This document shows, in pieces, positions 5,060 through 12,370 of a DNA stretch of 20,792 bases. The notes beneath the pieces were generated by a model. That model was given only the letters and a program-made list of their open reading frames with translations, ran no database searches and was not told where the DNA came from. This DNA comes from a virus. Position 1 is the stretch's first letter. Each line of letters opens with the position of its first letter. The position numbers and the translations under genes were made by a program. The stretch is from IMG/VR virus record IMGVR_UViG_3300046001_003605, positions 1 through 20,792 of that record. One strand, given 5' to 3'.

Positions 5060-6948
5060 TTGCCATACCTTTTCATAGTTTCTACTTCAGCGCTCAAGGG
5101 CAGGCCGTCTGCCCATGCTGGCGCTGTACACATCACACGTTTTAGATTTTGTTCTGCATCAGGATCAGAAGTCTCAAGTACGATTTCATCATGCACATGC
5201 AGCACAACGTCGTCGAGTTGGCGCAAGGCGTGGCGAAGCAAGTCGTTGGCCACTGCCTGCGTTACATTTTCACATGCCAAGCCTTTCCATAGACGGGCGC
5301 GTGGCCATTCTTTTGCATCTTGCGCCGGCTTCCATGCCGCTTTGGCATAACTGACGCCCTCTGATTCCAGTTTGGCATAGGGGTAGCACAAAATGCGGCC
5401 AGAGGGTAGGGCATACCACAGGTGCAGGCCATCATATAAATATGTTATACGGCCAGCTTTAAACTCACGCCCCTTGTTTCTCATTGCTCTGGTGTATGCG
5501 TCCTCAAGCGCCGACCAATAAGGTACGCTCCAAGTATTAGCACGCCGCCAGCCAGCCACCATGCGTTTGGCAACTGGCTCAGGAAGACTGATCCCATAAG
5601 CCCGACCCATAGCAGCAAAAGCGCCCACGCCGCCAGCAAATCCACAGGCAAGTTCTTGAACCTTCCCGATCTGGCGCTGGTCGTCGGTGACGTCGGTAAC
5701 TGAGATATTGAACGTGGCTGCGGCGTTGACTTTATAGACGTCTCTGCCGGTTCTAAAAATCTCCAGCTTGTCTTGACCTCGACCTGAGAGCCATGGATTG
5801 ACCCGCGCTTCGATGGCCGACCAGTCGGCAACGACAAGGTGCTTGCCGGCGGCGGGGATGATTGCGGGTCTGAGCATTCCTTTGAGAACATCGGTAACGC
5901 GCTTTCCATACCGAGGCACGATTGCGTGCCCTCTGACCATGGCGTGCCTGACGTCGTCGGGTTGCTCTGCGCACTTGCGGGTGAAGTTGTGGACTTGCGC
6001 GCCGTAGGACGATGCTCGGCCTGTTGCTGAACCGCCTGCAAATACAAACGCTCCTCGGACTCGCTCATCTTCAACATCTGCCAAAGCTGCAAGTCTGTTA
6101 AATTTTGCGACTGACGATGCCCATAGGTCGTCTGCGCATTGAATGACTTCTTGAACATCGGGTGGCACTCCTTCACAGTTTAAAAGATTGGCTCTTACGG
6201 TTTTGTCGATACTAACCTTGTCGTCTTTCTGCATCAGCTTGCGTGCTTCTTCGTCCACGCGATCCCAAACCCACTCACGCATGCGGGGGCTGCGAACGCT
6301 GGTGATCACGCCGTCGGTGACTTCTTTGACGATCTCTTCAATCTCGATCAACTCGTCTGACGCGTACTTGACTGCGGCGTGGCACAACGGCACGTCCACC
6401 AGCACGCCACGGTCGTTGATCTTCTCGTTGACGTGATAGTCCAGCAATTCCTCGGCTGACAAGTCGCGCATGCCCTTGCTGATCGCACGCATGGCGCGCA
6501 CGTCTTGCTCACAATACTTGATCATCTCGGCCATTAGTTCAGGCGAGTCTTTGAATGGCGGCACGCACATCAAGCGGATCAGTTGCGCGCCTCTGTGATC
6601 TTTTTTCATAGACGCGCCAGCAAAGCGGCCAACGTCTTCCAAACTGCCAGGCGCGCAGTTGGCACGGGCTTGTGTTGCAGTGCAATAGAACTGTTCCAAT
6701 TTAAAATCTATTTGTAAGACATACCAAAAGATCAAGCGCTCAAACGCTGCGTTATGCGCCCTGATCTGGCCAGTGTAGTTGCGCACGCGCTCGGGGAATG
6801 GCTGGCTAGGCAGCCACGTCACCACGTCTTCATCGTCAAACGCATAAGATAACATTAGAACGTCAGTTGAGCTATCCTGCGCATAGTTATACACGCCCTT
6901 GGCGCGTAGGTCGCATTCACTGCGGGTTTCAAAATCTAACCAAAGCAT
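5056..6948 (-). CDS. polA-like: Family A DNA polymerase with 3'-5' exonuclease (630 aa)
   Basis: The phage replicative polymerase. The N-terminal exonuclease domain shows LDFETRS (4-10; D5, E7), HNAAFE (65-70) and YCEQD (145-149). The polymerase domain shows TGRASS (309-314), motif A VVADWSAIEAR (372-382, D375), motif B from R425 through K429 to F437, and motif C HVHDEIVLE (584-592, D587). There is no 5'-nuclease domain, as usual for phage PolA. In motif B the residue matching E. coli Pol I Phe762 is Leu433. AAGGAG six bases before the ATG fixes the start. It lies between the probable ssDNA-binding protein gene and the primase-helicase gene. A 225-codon out-of-frame ORF lies inside it (5481-6158) and is treated as a finding, not a gene. 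Confidence 0.95.
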   Translation of the reverse strand: MLWLDFETRSECDLRAKGVYNYAQDSSTDVLMLSYAFDDEDVVTWLPSQPFPERVRNYTGQIRAHNAAFERLIFWYVLQIDFKLEQFYCTATQARANCAPGSLEDVGRFAGASMKKDHRGAQLIRLMCVPPFKDSPELMAEMIKYCEQDVRAMRAISKGMRDLSAEELLDYHVNEKINDRGVLVDVPLCHAAVKYASDELIEIEEIVKEVTDGVITSVRSPRMREWVWDRVDEEARKLMQKDDKVSIDKTVRANLLNCEGVPPDVQEVIQCADDLWASSVAKFNRLAALADVEDERVRGAFVFAGGSATGRASSYGAQVHNFTRKCAEQPDDVRHAMVRGHAIVPRYGKRVTDVLKGMLRPAIIPAAGKHLVVADWSAIEARVNPWLSGRGQDKLEIFRTGRDVYKVNAAATFNISVTDVTDDQRQIGKVQELACGFAGGVGAFAAMGRAYGISLPEPVAKRMVAGWRRANTWSVPYWSALEDAYTRAMRNKGREFKAGRITYLYDGLHLWYALPSGRILCYPYAKLESEGVSYAKAAWKPAQDAKEWPRARLWKGLACENVTQAVANDLLRHALRQLDDVVLHVHDEIVLETSDPDAEQNLKRVMCTAPAWADGLPLSAEVETMKRYGK

Positions 6949-6964
6949 TGGCGTCTCCTTTCCA

Positions 6965-6985
6965 ATGGGCGCTCATAACGCCCAT
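6965..6985 (-). other. Intergenic hairpin upstream of the polymerase
   Basis: ATGGGCG (6965-6971) and CGCCCAT (6979-6985) form a perfect 7-bp stem with a 7-base loop. It lies in the 44-base gap between the accessory-protein stop and the polymerase ribosome-binding site. There is no T-run on the leftward strand, so complete termination is unlikely. It could protect the upstream message from 3' decay and so make more of the accessory protein than of the polymerase. The structure is seen; the role is inferred. Confidence 0.4.
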
Positions 6986-6992
6986 CAGAAAG

Positions 6993-7649
6993 TTAAGCGC
7001 TACGGCGACGGCGTGCAGGCGCCTTAGCAGCTTCCTGTTCGGCTGTTGGCCATGCTGGCTCGTCTGCTTTGGGCGCTTCGCCATCCATGCTCACCCACTC
7101 AACAACCTCAAACACTGGCGTGTAAATCTTGCCGTAGGATTTGTGAGCGTAGTGGTCTTTCTTCAGACGCACGACTGGCACTGGCTTGGTCTGGTCTTTC
7201 TCGACCTGCTCGGCCAAAGCAACGGCCAAAGTCTGAACCGCACGCTTGCCGCCCACTGACGTGGTGGTGAAGCGCGCTTCCATACCCTTGTCTTCGCCAG
7301 AGATGCACTTGAGTGACATGCCGACTTGAGTTTCCCAACCTTTTTTGGCTGAAGGTGGCGCCTCATCCAACTCAGGCAAAGGGTTGCTGACGGACACCAT
7401 CTTCTCGCCCAGCACTTCGCCATCGCCCCAAGCGATGAAACCATGCACAAATGAGAAAGGATTGACAGCCCACACAGCGTCGTCTTCAGCTTCGGTTTGA
7501 TCCGCACCAAAGACCCAGTGGCCGGTCTTGTCCATCTTAAGGATGACAACACCAGCAGGGCCGACTTCGGCTTGGATCGAACGCAAAGCGCTAGATAAAG
7601 TTGAAACGGCAGGCAAGTTTGCTTGAGAGAAGGTTACTAAATTTGACAT
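6993..7649 (-). CDS. Probable ssDNA-binding or replication accessory protein (218 aa)
   Basis: I recognise this as a conserved phage protein found next to PolA and DUF2800-type genes, in the slot usually held by a single-strand DNA-binding protein (DUF2815-like in other phages). The core seems beta-rich: PFSFVHGFIAWGDGEVLG (about 64-81), SLKCISGEDKG, then HKSYGKIYTPVFEVVEWV (about 168-185). That pattern would suit an OB-like fold. The tail ends APARRRRSA, which is basic and unlike the acidic tips of classical SSBs. That argues for caution: it may bind DNA by itself rather than recruit partners through the tip. AAAGGA seven bases upstream supports the ATG. It is the second gene of the operon. 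Confidence 0.65.
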   Translation of the reverse strand: MSNLVTFSQANLPAVSTLSSALRSIQAEVGPAGVVILKMDKTGHWVFGADQTEAEDDAVWAVNPFSFVHGFIAWGDGEVLGEKMVSVSNPLPELDEAPPSAKKGWETQVGMSLKCISGEDKGMEARFTTTSVGGKRAVQTLAVALAEQVEKDQTKPVPVVRLKKDHYAHKSYGKIYTPVFEVVEWVSMDGEAPKADEPAWPTAEQEAAKAPARRRRSA

Positions 7650-7658
7650 GATTTTCCT

Positions 7659-8786
7659 TTACTGGAGTTTAGAAAGGGCAGCAGATAACTGTTTGCCCAA
7701 GAGCATTACTTCGGGTCGTGGATCATCCACGTTTGCCAAAGTATTACCTGACGAGATGGCGACCACTAGGTCTTCCGGTAGGCCGATCTTGCGCTTTTTA
7801 AGCGCCTTTTCGGCCTTGGCGGGGGAGACGACAGAAGTCTCCATCACTTCAGATTCTGTGAGGCCACACGCAAACAAAGCAATTTTTGCTTTCTCTTCGT
7901 CTGACCATGACCGGATGGCACGCTTAGCCACCAGTTTATATTCAGGCAACTTGGCGCCAGACTCAAGCATCTGCAATGCAAGGGCGCGCAAGTCTTTAAT
8001 CCATTCCTCTAGCATATCAGCGGTCTTAAGGTAATCGCTAATCTGCACAGCCGGCAGTGCTTCAATTTGCACCTTAAGCGCACGGTCGGCAGCGCCCGTC
8101 ATCTTGGGGCAAATCGGTTTGGCCGCGCACCAACGGCAATGGTCACCAACAGCCAGCTTGGCGTCTGGCTTCTCGGCTTGCTTGACAGCCTGCACCAACT
8201 CTAATTCAAACTCAGCAATGCGCGCAGGCGTTGTCACCCAGCGGCGGATTTCAGGTGGCTGCACAATAATGCACTCAATCTCAGTCACGCCATCAAACGC
8301 CCACTGCGCTTCTGGCGTGCGCATAGCGGCCGCCGCGTAGAACATCAACTGCGGGTTTTCCTCAACCTCAACCATAACGCCGTCACCAAATTTCCAATCC
8401 AAAACGACGGCGCGGTTACCAAGGCGGCCAATGAGATCAGTTGATCCAAACACGCCAGGCAACAGATCACCAAAGCCAACTCTAGTCTCTGCTTCAATTT
8501 CCATTTTTTGTTCGGGGTCGATGATGTCAAGGGCGCGCAAGGCTGGCCAGATTTTTTCTTCCACCAATTCAGGCGTAAGGATTTGATCTTCATAGCGTGT
8601 GCCAAGGTAATAGTCTGGTGGCTCCTCACCCATGATAAGTTCGGCCATGACGTTGTGTAGAAGTGTGCCTTCGTCAGCGTATTTGTTAGAAGGTCTTGGT
8701 GGCATTTTCTGCACCAGCGCCACACTGCCTGGGCAGTTGATGACGCGCTTTGCTGTAGAGCCGCCGACGATATTTGAATGTTGCAC
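7659..8786 (-). CDS. DUF2800-type PD-(D/E)XK nuclease with likely Fe-S cluster (375 aa)
   Basis: A RecB/Cas4-like nuclease, probably an exonuclease used in recombination or end processing. The active site is visible as H44 (GTLLH), D117 (STDLIG) and D130-x-K132 (LDWKFG). Four Cys, C18, C217, C220 and C226 (CRWCAAKPIC), are spaced as in the 4Fe-4S staple of Cas4/AddB nucleases. I chose the GTG at 8786 because AAAGGA lies seven bases upstream and the product then begins MQHSNIVGGSTAKR as I expect for the family. A GTG at 8825 is in frame but lies upstream of the predicted start of transcription. First gene of the leftward replication operon, about 23 bases from the predicted transcript start. 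Confidence 0.85.
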   Translation of the reverse strand: MQHSNIVGGSTAKRVINCPGSVALVQKMPPRPSNKYADEGTLLHNVMAELIMGEEPPDYYLGTRYEDQILTPELVEEKIWPALRALDIIDPEQKMEIEAETRVGFGDLLPGVFGSTDLIGRLGNRAVVLDWKFGDGVMVEVEENPQLMFYAAAAMRTPEAQWAFDGVTEIECIIVQPPEIRRWVTTPARIAEFELELVQAVKQAEKPDAKLAVGDHCRWCAAKPICPKMTGAADRALKVQIEALPAVQISDYLKTADMLEEWIKDLRALALQMLESGAKLPEYKLVAKRAIRSWSDEEKAKIALFACGLTESEVMETSVVSPAKAEKALKKRKIGLPEDLVVAISSGNTLANVDDPRPEVMLLGKQLSAALSKLQ

Positions 8787-8815
8787 TTTACTGTCCTTTC
8801 GTTTATTGAGACTCA

Positions 8816-8844
8816 AATATAGCACAGAAATAATTGTTGTGCAA
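8816..8844 (-). promoter_or_regulatory. Leftward promoter of the replication operon
   Basis: On the minus strand TTGCAC (8844-8839) is separated by exactly 17 bases from TATATT (8821-8816), a five-of-six -10 box. The start of transcription would be near 8809, giving a leader of about 23 bases that contains AAAGGA before the GTG at 8786. The -35 is weak (three of six), which suggests help from an activator or a modest rate. It overlaps the likely rightward promoter, so the two may compete. Confidence 0.6.
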
Positions 8845-8864
8845 ATCTTTTTTACATGTATACT
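8837..8864 (+). promoter_or_regulatory. Possible rightward promoter giving a leaderless transcript
   Basis: TATACT (8859-8864) matches the -10 consensus at five of six bases. TTGTGC (8837-8842) is a poor -35 at a 16-base spacing. The expected start of transcription, near 8871, falls at or one base before the ATG at 8872, and no ribosome-binding site precedes that ATG. If used, the VRR-NUC message would have no leader. A more distant start is possible, but it would leave the gene without a visible ribosome-binding site all the same. Confidence 0.4.
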
Positions 8865-8871
8865 TCACGGC

Positions 8872-9153
8872 ATGCGTGAAAAAGAAATTGAAGTTTATTT
8901 TGATTGGGCGGTGCAACGCATCGGTGGCCGGACTTGGAAGTTTACATCTCCCGGACGCAAAGGTGTAGCAGACCGCATTGCGTGTTTACCCGATGGCCAA
9001 ACTTGGTTTGTGGAATTGAAAACCAAAGGCGGCAGATTGTCGGAACTACAAAAACTATTTCAGACAGAGATGGCGCTGCTGCGCCAGAACTATGCGTGTT
9101 TATGGACTAAGGAGCATGTTAATGAGTGGATTAAAAGTATTAGTGGCGTGTGA
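8872..9153 (+). CDS. VRR-NUC domain nuclease (93 aa)
   Basis: A stand-alone VRR-NUC nuclease of the PD-(D/E)XK superfamily, as common in phages. The active-site pattern is D34 (GVADRI), E48-x-K50 (FVELKTKGG) and S57/Q60 in the following helix (LSELQ). Length is normal for a single-domain form. Such proteins act on branched or flap DNA in some families, so Holliday-junction-like resolution is a reasonable inference. The ATG at 8872 is chosen because residues upstream in the same frame (back to 8632) are antisense to the DUF2800 gene start. No ribosome-binding site is visible. It overlaps the next gene by 32 bases and is first of the rightward operon. Confidence 0.85.
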   Translation: MREKEIEVYFDWAVQRIGGRTWKFTSPGRKGVADRIACLPDGQTWFVELKTKGGRLSELQKLFQTEMALLRQNYACLWTKEHVNEWIKSISGV

Positions 9154-9742
9154 ATTTTCGGGGACTGTTAGAGAAGCGTTTGCTAAACGCGGGCATGACG
9201 CGTGGTCTTGTGATTTAGAGCCTACAGATGTACCTGGTAATCATTACCAAGGATCAGTGTTTGACATATTAGATGGGGGGGGGTGGGATTTGATGATAGC
9301 GCACCCCCCTTGCACTTATTTAACAGTTACAGGTAATAAATGGATGAAAGATGAATATAAAGACAGATTTCCAACAAGGCAACAAGATAGAAAAGACGCC
9401 ATTGAATTTTTTATGCGTTTGGCAAACGCTAATATTCCTATGATTGCAATTGAAAATCCCATAGGAATAATGAGTACAACTTGGCGTAAACCAAACCAAA
9501 TTATTCACCCTTGGCAATTTGGACATGAAGCAAGCAAATCAACTTGTTTATGGCTAAAAAATTTACCTAAATTAAACCCTACCAATGTTGTTGGTAAAGG
9601 TGAGTTTATTGAATATAAAAGTGGTAAACGAATGACAAAATGGTATGCAGATGCAGCGTCATTAAAACCTAAAGAACGCGCAAAAATTCGCAACAAAACA
9701 TTTCAAGGCATCGCCGACGCGATGGCAGCGCAGTGGAGTTAA
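9122..9742 (+). CDS. C5-cytosine methyltransferase-like protein (206 aa)
   Basis: Resembles a short DNA C5-methyltransferase. The N-terminal VACEFSGTVREAF (8-20) stands for the SAM-binding motif I, and CDLEP (30-34) for motif II. HPPC (61-64) supplies the candidate catalytic Cys64, and IENP (110-113) matches motif VI. At 206 aa it is much shorter than typical enzymes (over 300 aa), and no clear target-recognition domain is seen, so activity or specificity is uncertain. ATG 9122 lies seven bases after AAGGAG; the ATG at 9116 is only one base away from it. The middle and end of the gene (9361-9600) are only about 30-35% GC, against 57% just downstream, which suggests recent acquisition. A run of nine G (9275-9283) lies in the reading frame. 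Confidence 0.7.
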   Translation: MSGLKVLVACEFSGTVREAFAKRGHDAWSCDLEPTDVPGNHYQGSVFDILDGGGWDLMIAHPPCTYLTVTGNKWMKDEYKDRFPTRQQDRKDAIEFFMRLANANIPMIAIENPIGIMSTTWRKPNQIIHPWQFGHEASKSTCLWLKNLPKLNPTNVVGKGEFIEYKSGKRMTKWYADAASLKPKERAKIRNKTFQGIADAMAAQWS

Positions 9743-11049
9743 GGCCATACCAAAACACTGCTGCTGACTTTCTCTTTGAGCATGACAGGGCAATGATCTT
9801 GGCGCCAGTCGGTGCAGGCAAGACGGCGATTACTTTGACGGCCATGTGGGAGATGATCCGCGACGGCCACGTCAAGCGCTGGCTGGTGTTGGCGCCCAAA
9901 CGCGTCTGTACTGACGTATGGCCAGTCGAGCGCCCTAAGTGGGCAGACCGCATCAGCATGGCTCTGTGCGTTGGCACACCTAAACAGCGCTTAGACGCCC
10001 TTAAAAGCCCCGCCCAAATGGTTGTGACCAATTACGACAACTTGCAGTGGTTGGCCGAGCAGAAGCTGAATTTTGATGGCGTGGTGTTTGACGAACTGAC
10101 CAGATTAAAAAACCCATCAGGCACACGCTTCAAAGCATTTCTTAAAGTTGTTGACCCCATGACGACGCGATGGGGCTTGACTGGCTCGTTTACTAGCAAC
10201 GGCCTTGAGGATGTGTTTGGCCAGTGCAAGATCGTTGATCAAAGCCTGCTTGGTCGGTCTAAAGGCGCGTTCATGCAGCAATACTTTGTGCTGATCAACA
10301 AGGAGTTTGGTGAATGGGCGCCGCGTGTCGGTTCACTTCAGAAAGTCATGGACGTGATACGGCCGGCCACATTTGTCTTGGAGGCAGGTGAGTATAAGGA
10401 CAAGCTGCCGCCTTTGCATACAGTTGAACTGGCCTGCACCATGGACATGACGCCGTACAACACCATGAAGAAAGACTTTGTGCTGGAAGGCATCACTGCT
10501 GTGAACGCCGCCGTTGTCACGGGCAAGCTACAACAACTGGCGTCAGGTTTTGTTTACGATACGAAGACCACGCCGTCAGAGTCGCCTGGCAAGTTTGTTT
10601 CCACGCAACGCCCGATCTGGTACAGCATGCACAAGTTTGAAAGGCTTGAAGAATTACTCGATGAGAACCAGCATGCCAACACCATTATTGTGTACAACTA
10701 CCAAGAAGAACTTGCCGAACTCAAGCGACGCTTTAATGTCACCACCCTTGACGACACCGACGCCATTAAGCGATGGAATGATGGAAAGATCAGGCTATTG
10801 GCCGTCCATCCAAAGTCAGCCGGCCACGGGCTTAACTTACAGCACGGCGGCAGTCACATGGTGTTTCTGTCGCTGCCGTGGAGTTTGGAACTGTACGAGC
10901 AGACCATTGGTCGTTTGCACCGCAGCGGGCAACAACACCCTGTGTGGTGCTATATCCTACTGACCAGCAAAACGGTAGATGAAAAAATTTGGGCGGCCTT
11001 GCACGACAAGCGCGCCATATCTGATATTGCAATGGAGGAACTGAAATGA
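9733..11049 (+). CDS. SNF2-type superfamily 2 helicase/translocase (438 aa)
   Basis: A phage DNA translocase of the SNF2/DEAD-like group. Motif I is APVGAGKTA (24-32), motif II FDEL (119-122), motif III LTGSF (149-153), motif V SAGHGLNLQ (362-370) and motif VI QTIGRLHRSGQ (390-400). The last is characteristic of SNF2 enzymes. At 438 aa both RecA-like domains are present with little added. The start is a GTG giving MELRPYQ, the usual Q-motif-like opening of the family. It overlaps the methyltransferase end by ten bases with no good ribosome-binding site, so coupling is likely. Together with VRR-NUC upstream it probably remodels recombination or replication intermediates. Confidence 0.9.
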   Translation: MELRPYQNTAADFLFEHDRAMILAPVGAGKTAITLTAMWEMIRDGHVKRWLVLAPKRVCTDVWPVERPKWADRISMALCVGTPKQRLDALKSPAQMVVTNYDNLQWLAEQKLNFDGVVFDELTRLKNPSGTRFKAFLKVVDPMTTRWGLTGSFTSNGLEDVFGQCKIVDQSLLGRSKGAFMQQYFVLINKEFGEWAPRVGSLQKVMDVIRPATFVLEAGEYKDKLPPLHTVELACTMDMTPYNTMKKDFVLEGITAVNAAVVTGKLQQLASGFVYDTKTTPSESPGKFVSTQRPIWYSMHKFERLEELLDENQHANTIIVYNYQEELAELKRRFNVTTLDDTDAIKRWNDGKIRLLAVHPKSAGHGLNLQHGGSHMVFLSLPWSLELYEQTIGRLHRSGQQHPVWCYILLTSKTVDEKIWAALHDKRAISDIAMEELK

Positions 11050-11675
11050 GTTATATCGTGGCGTCACTGCCGCCCATGAAATGCTTTGTGAAGCGCGAGT
11101 TTTTGTACAACGATCACAAGGGGCACGGCGAGTTGGAGCCGGCCATCTGGGTGAGCCTTAAAGCCTTGCGTGGCCAAGTGTTCCGAATTGAATCGCTATT
11201 GCCGGCCTACGGCGCTTTGTATGACAAGCTGCCGATACACGCGTATGTGTGGCACAAAGACGCTGGCAACTTGCCTATTGACACGCTTCAGTTGTGGGAC
11301 TGCATGGGCTACAGGTTTACCATTCTTGAAAAGATTGGCTTGCGTAACCTGGGCGTAAAGTTTTTGGGTAAAGACCGTGAGTGGCACTTTGGGCGCTACT
11401 TGTTCACTGTAGATTTTTGTGCTGACGAATTAAGTTTAGACACGGGTTTTACCGAGCAGGCCGAGGAACACAAGTCGTTCAATTGGATTGCGCTAGACAA
11501 TGGCCAGTTTGCTTGCCAGCCAAACAACCGATGCCTGTGGTACGACCAGAGCCTAATCCCTGCTGAGACAAAGTTTCCTGACTTCCAAGCGGCGCAGCGC
11601 CTGTGGACAGTGGATGGCACACGCAAGTGGTCAGCAGGCGATGATTGGTTTTACGATGTTAAGGAAAGAAAATGA
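11046..11675 (+). CDS. Conserved phage protein of unknown function (209 aa)
   Basis: The ATG overlaps the helicase stop as ATGA. The protein is soluble and rich in aromatic residues (many W, Y and F), with no signal or membrane segment. Several blocks look well folded: VWHKDAGNLPIDTLQLWDCMGYRF in the first half (about 68-91), KDREWHFGRYLFTVDFCADE in the middle, and KWSAGDDWFYDVKERK at the end. I cannot tie these to a catalytic family. Being directly coupled to SNF2 and VRR-NUC suggests a replication, recombination or early regulatory role, but the context is the only guide. Confidence 0.8.
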   Translation: MSYIVASLPPMKCFVKREFLYNDHKGHGELEPAIWVSLKALRGQVFRIESLLPAYGALYDKLPIHAYVWHKDAGNLPIDTLQLWDCMGYRFTILEKIGLRNLGVKFLGKDREWHFGRYLFTVDFCADELSLDTGFTEQAEEHKSFNWIALDNGQFACQPNNRCLWYDQSLIPAETKFPDFQAAQRLWTVDGTRKWSAGDDWFYDVKERK

Positions 11676-11833
11676 AACGAATTGACCAATGGAAAGCCAA
11701 ACTTAAAGTGGCCAAGGCCGAGTTGCGCATACGCGACCGCGAAGCCAACGCCGCAGTGCGGGCGCTCATGCGCGTGCGCGGGACAATTACTGAATTGGAG
11801 AAGAAAATTGACAACTACCTGGCGAAGCCTTAA
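11672..11833 (+). CDS. Small coiled-coil protein (53 aa)
   Basis: The ATG follows AAGGAAAG at a good distance and overlaps the preceding stop by four bases (ATGA). The whole product is highly charged and helical, with heptad-like hydrophobic spacing from WKAKLKVAKAELRIRD through ITELEKKIDNYL. It probably forms a coiled coil. No catalytic residues are apparent. A longer ORF in another frame (11682-11999) overlaps it, but only the distal part of that frame has a credible start. Confidence 0.65.
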   Translation: MKRIDQWKAKLKVAKAELRIRDREANAAVRALMRVRGTITELEKKIDNYLAKP

Positions 11834-11849
11834 CAATGAACTTAGCAGG

Positions 11850-11999
11850 ATGAGTGAGGAAGACGTCCTCAAACTGCTTAACGAGGAACGTGATGGCGCC
11901 AAGCGCGTTACCATGCTTCAGCGCCTTCATCAGCGCTACAACACCCTGCGCGTAGCACGGGAAAGACTAGAACTACTTAAAGGAGCAACACAATGTTAG
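11850..11999 (+). CDS. Small helical protein (49 aa)
   Basis: The reading frame continues upstream, but the first ATG after the preceding gene is at 11850. It gives MSEEDVLKLLNEER, a typical acidic helix cap, and then an Arg-rich helix, QRLHQRYNTLRVARERLELL. AGCAGG lies immediately before the ATG, too close for a normal ribosome-binding site. A TTG at 11808 with GGAG seven bases upstream is an alternative that would add 14 residues. A five-residue ORF (ATG 11836) ends in TGA overlapping the ATG and could couple translation. Function is unknown. Confidence 0.55.
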   Translation: MSEEDVLKLLNEERDGAKRVTMLQRLHQRYNTLRVARERLELLKGATQC

Positions 12000-12178
12000 A
12001 AAAACCACCTTACTCAAAGATTAGTTACCCATCAGTTGCGTTAAAAGATTTTAAATGGGAGCCTGGCTCTGACGTGCAAGCCCTCTGGCGCAAGCATGGC
12101 TGGACGCCGCCTTCTGAAAAAATGCCGCCCCCGCCGCCAGAGCGCGTTATGGACATGCCACTTAGGAGAGTCAGGTAA
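11993..12178 (+). CDS. Small Pro-rich phage protein (61 aa)
   Basis: The ATG is preceded by AAAGGAG at about eight bases, one of the best ribosome-binding sites of this operon, and overlaps the previous stop by seven bases. The N-terminal half contains YSKISYPSVALKDFKW and DVQALWRKHGW. The C-terminal half carries PPSEKMPPPPPERV and a basic end. The LWRKHGWTPPSE segment is a short motif seen at the ends of small phage proteins, but I cannot assign a function. Probably soluble and partly disordered. Confidence 0.65.
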   Translation: MLEKPPYSKISYPSVALKDFKWEPGSDVQALWRKHGWTPPSEKMPPPPPERVMDMPLRRVR

Positions 12179-12370
12179 ATGCCACGACCAAAACCACCTG
12201 AACCATTGACGTTTAGAAACATACGAATGTCAGATAGACATTGGATGATCATGCAAGAACTTGGCGGCGCCGAATGGTTGCGCAATTACTTGGATAAGAA
12301 CGCCAAGATGCCGGCCAAGTATTACCGCCTTGAACTAGACGCGCCGTCAAAAAAGGAAGTCAATGACTAA
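12179..12370 (+). CDS. Small RHH-like protein, possible DNA binder (63 aa)
   Basis: The ATG directly follows the preceding TAA, and AGGAGAG about ten bases upstream can serve as ribosome-binding site. The pattern FRNIRMSDRHWMIMQELGG AEWLRNYLDK has the arrangement of ribbon-helix-helix-like phage proteins: a short strand, then a helix with HWxxMQELGG, then a helix AEWLRNYL. The C-terminus is charged. RHH regulators of this length bind DNA as dimers. I hold this as a suggestion from the pattern only, since the family is diverse. Confidence 0.6.
   Translation: MPRPKPPEPLTFRNIRMSDRHWMIMQELGGAEWLRNYLDKNAKMPAKYYRLELDAPSKKEVND

Noticed and set aside
8632-8871. Upstream extension of the VRR-NUC reading frame
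   Set aside because: The added residues are antisense to the start of the DUF2800 gene, and VRR-NUC homologues begin close to the ATG at 8872.
11682-11849. Upstream part of the 105-codon frame ending at 11999
   Set aside because: It overlaps the 53-aa coiled-coil gene, which has a better start. Only the part from 11850 (or possibly 11808) looks translated.
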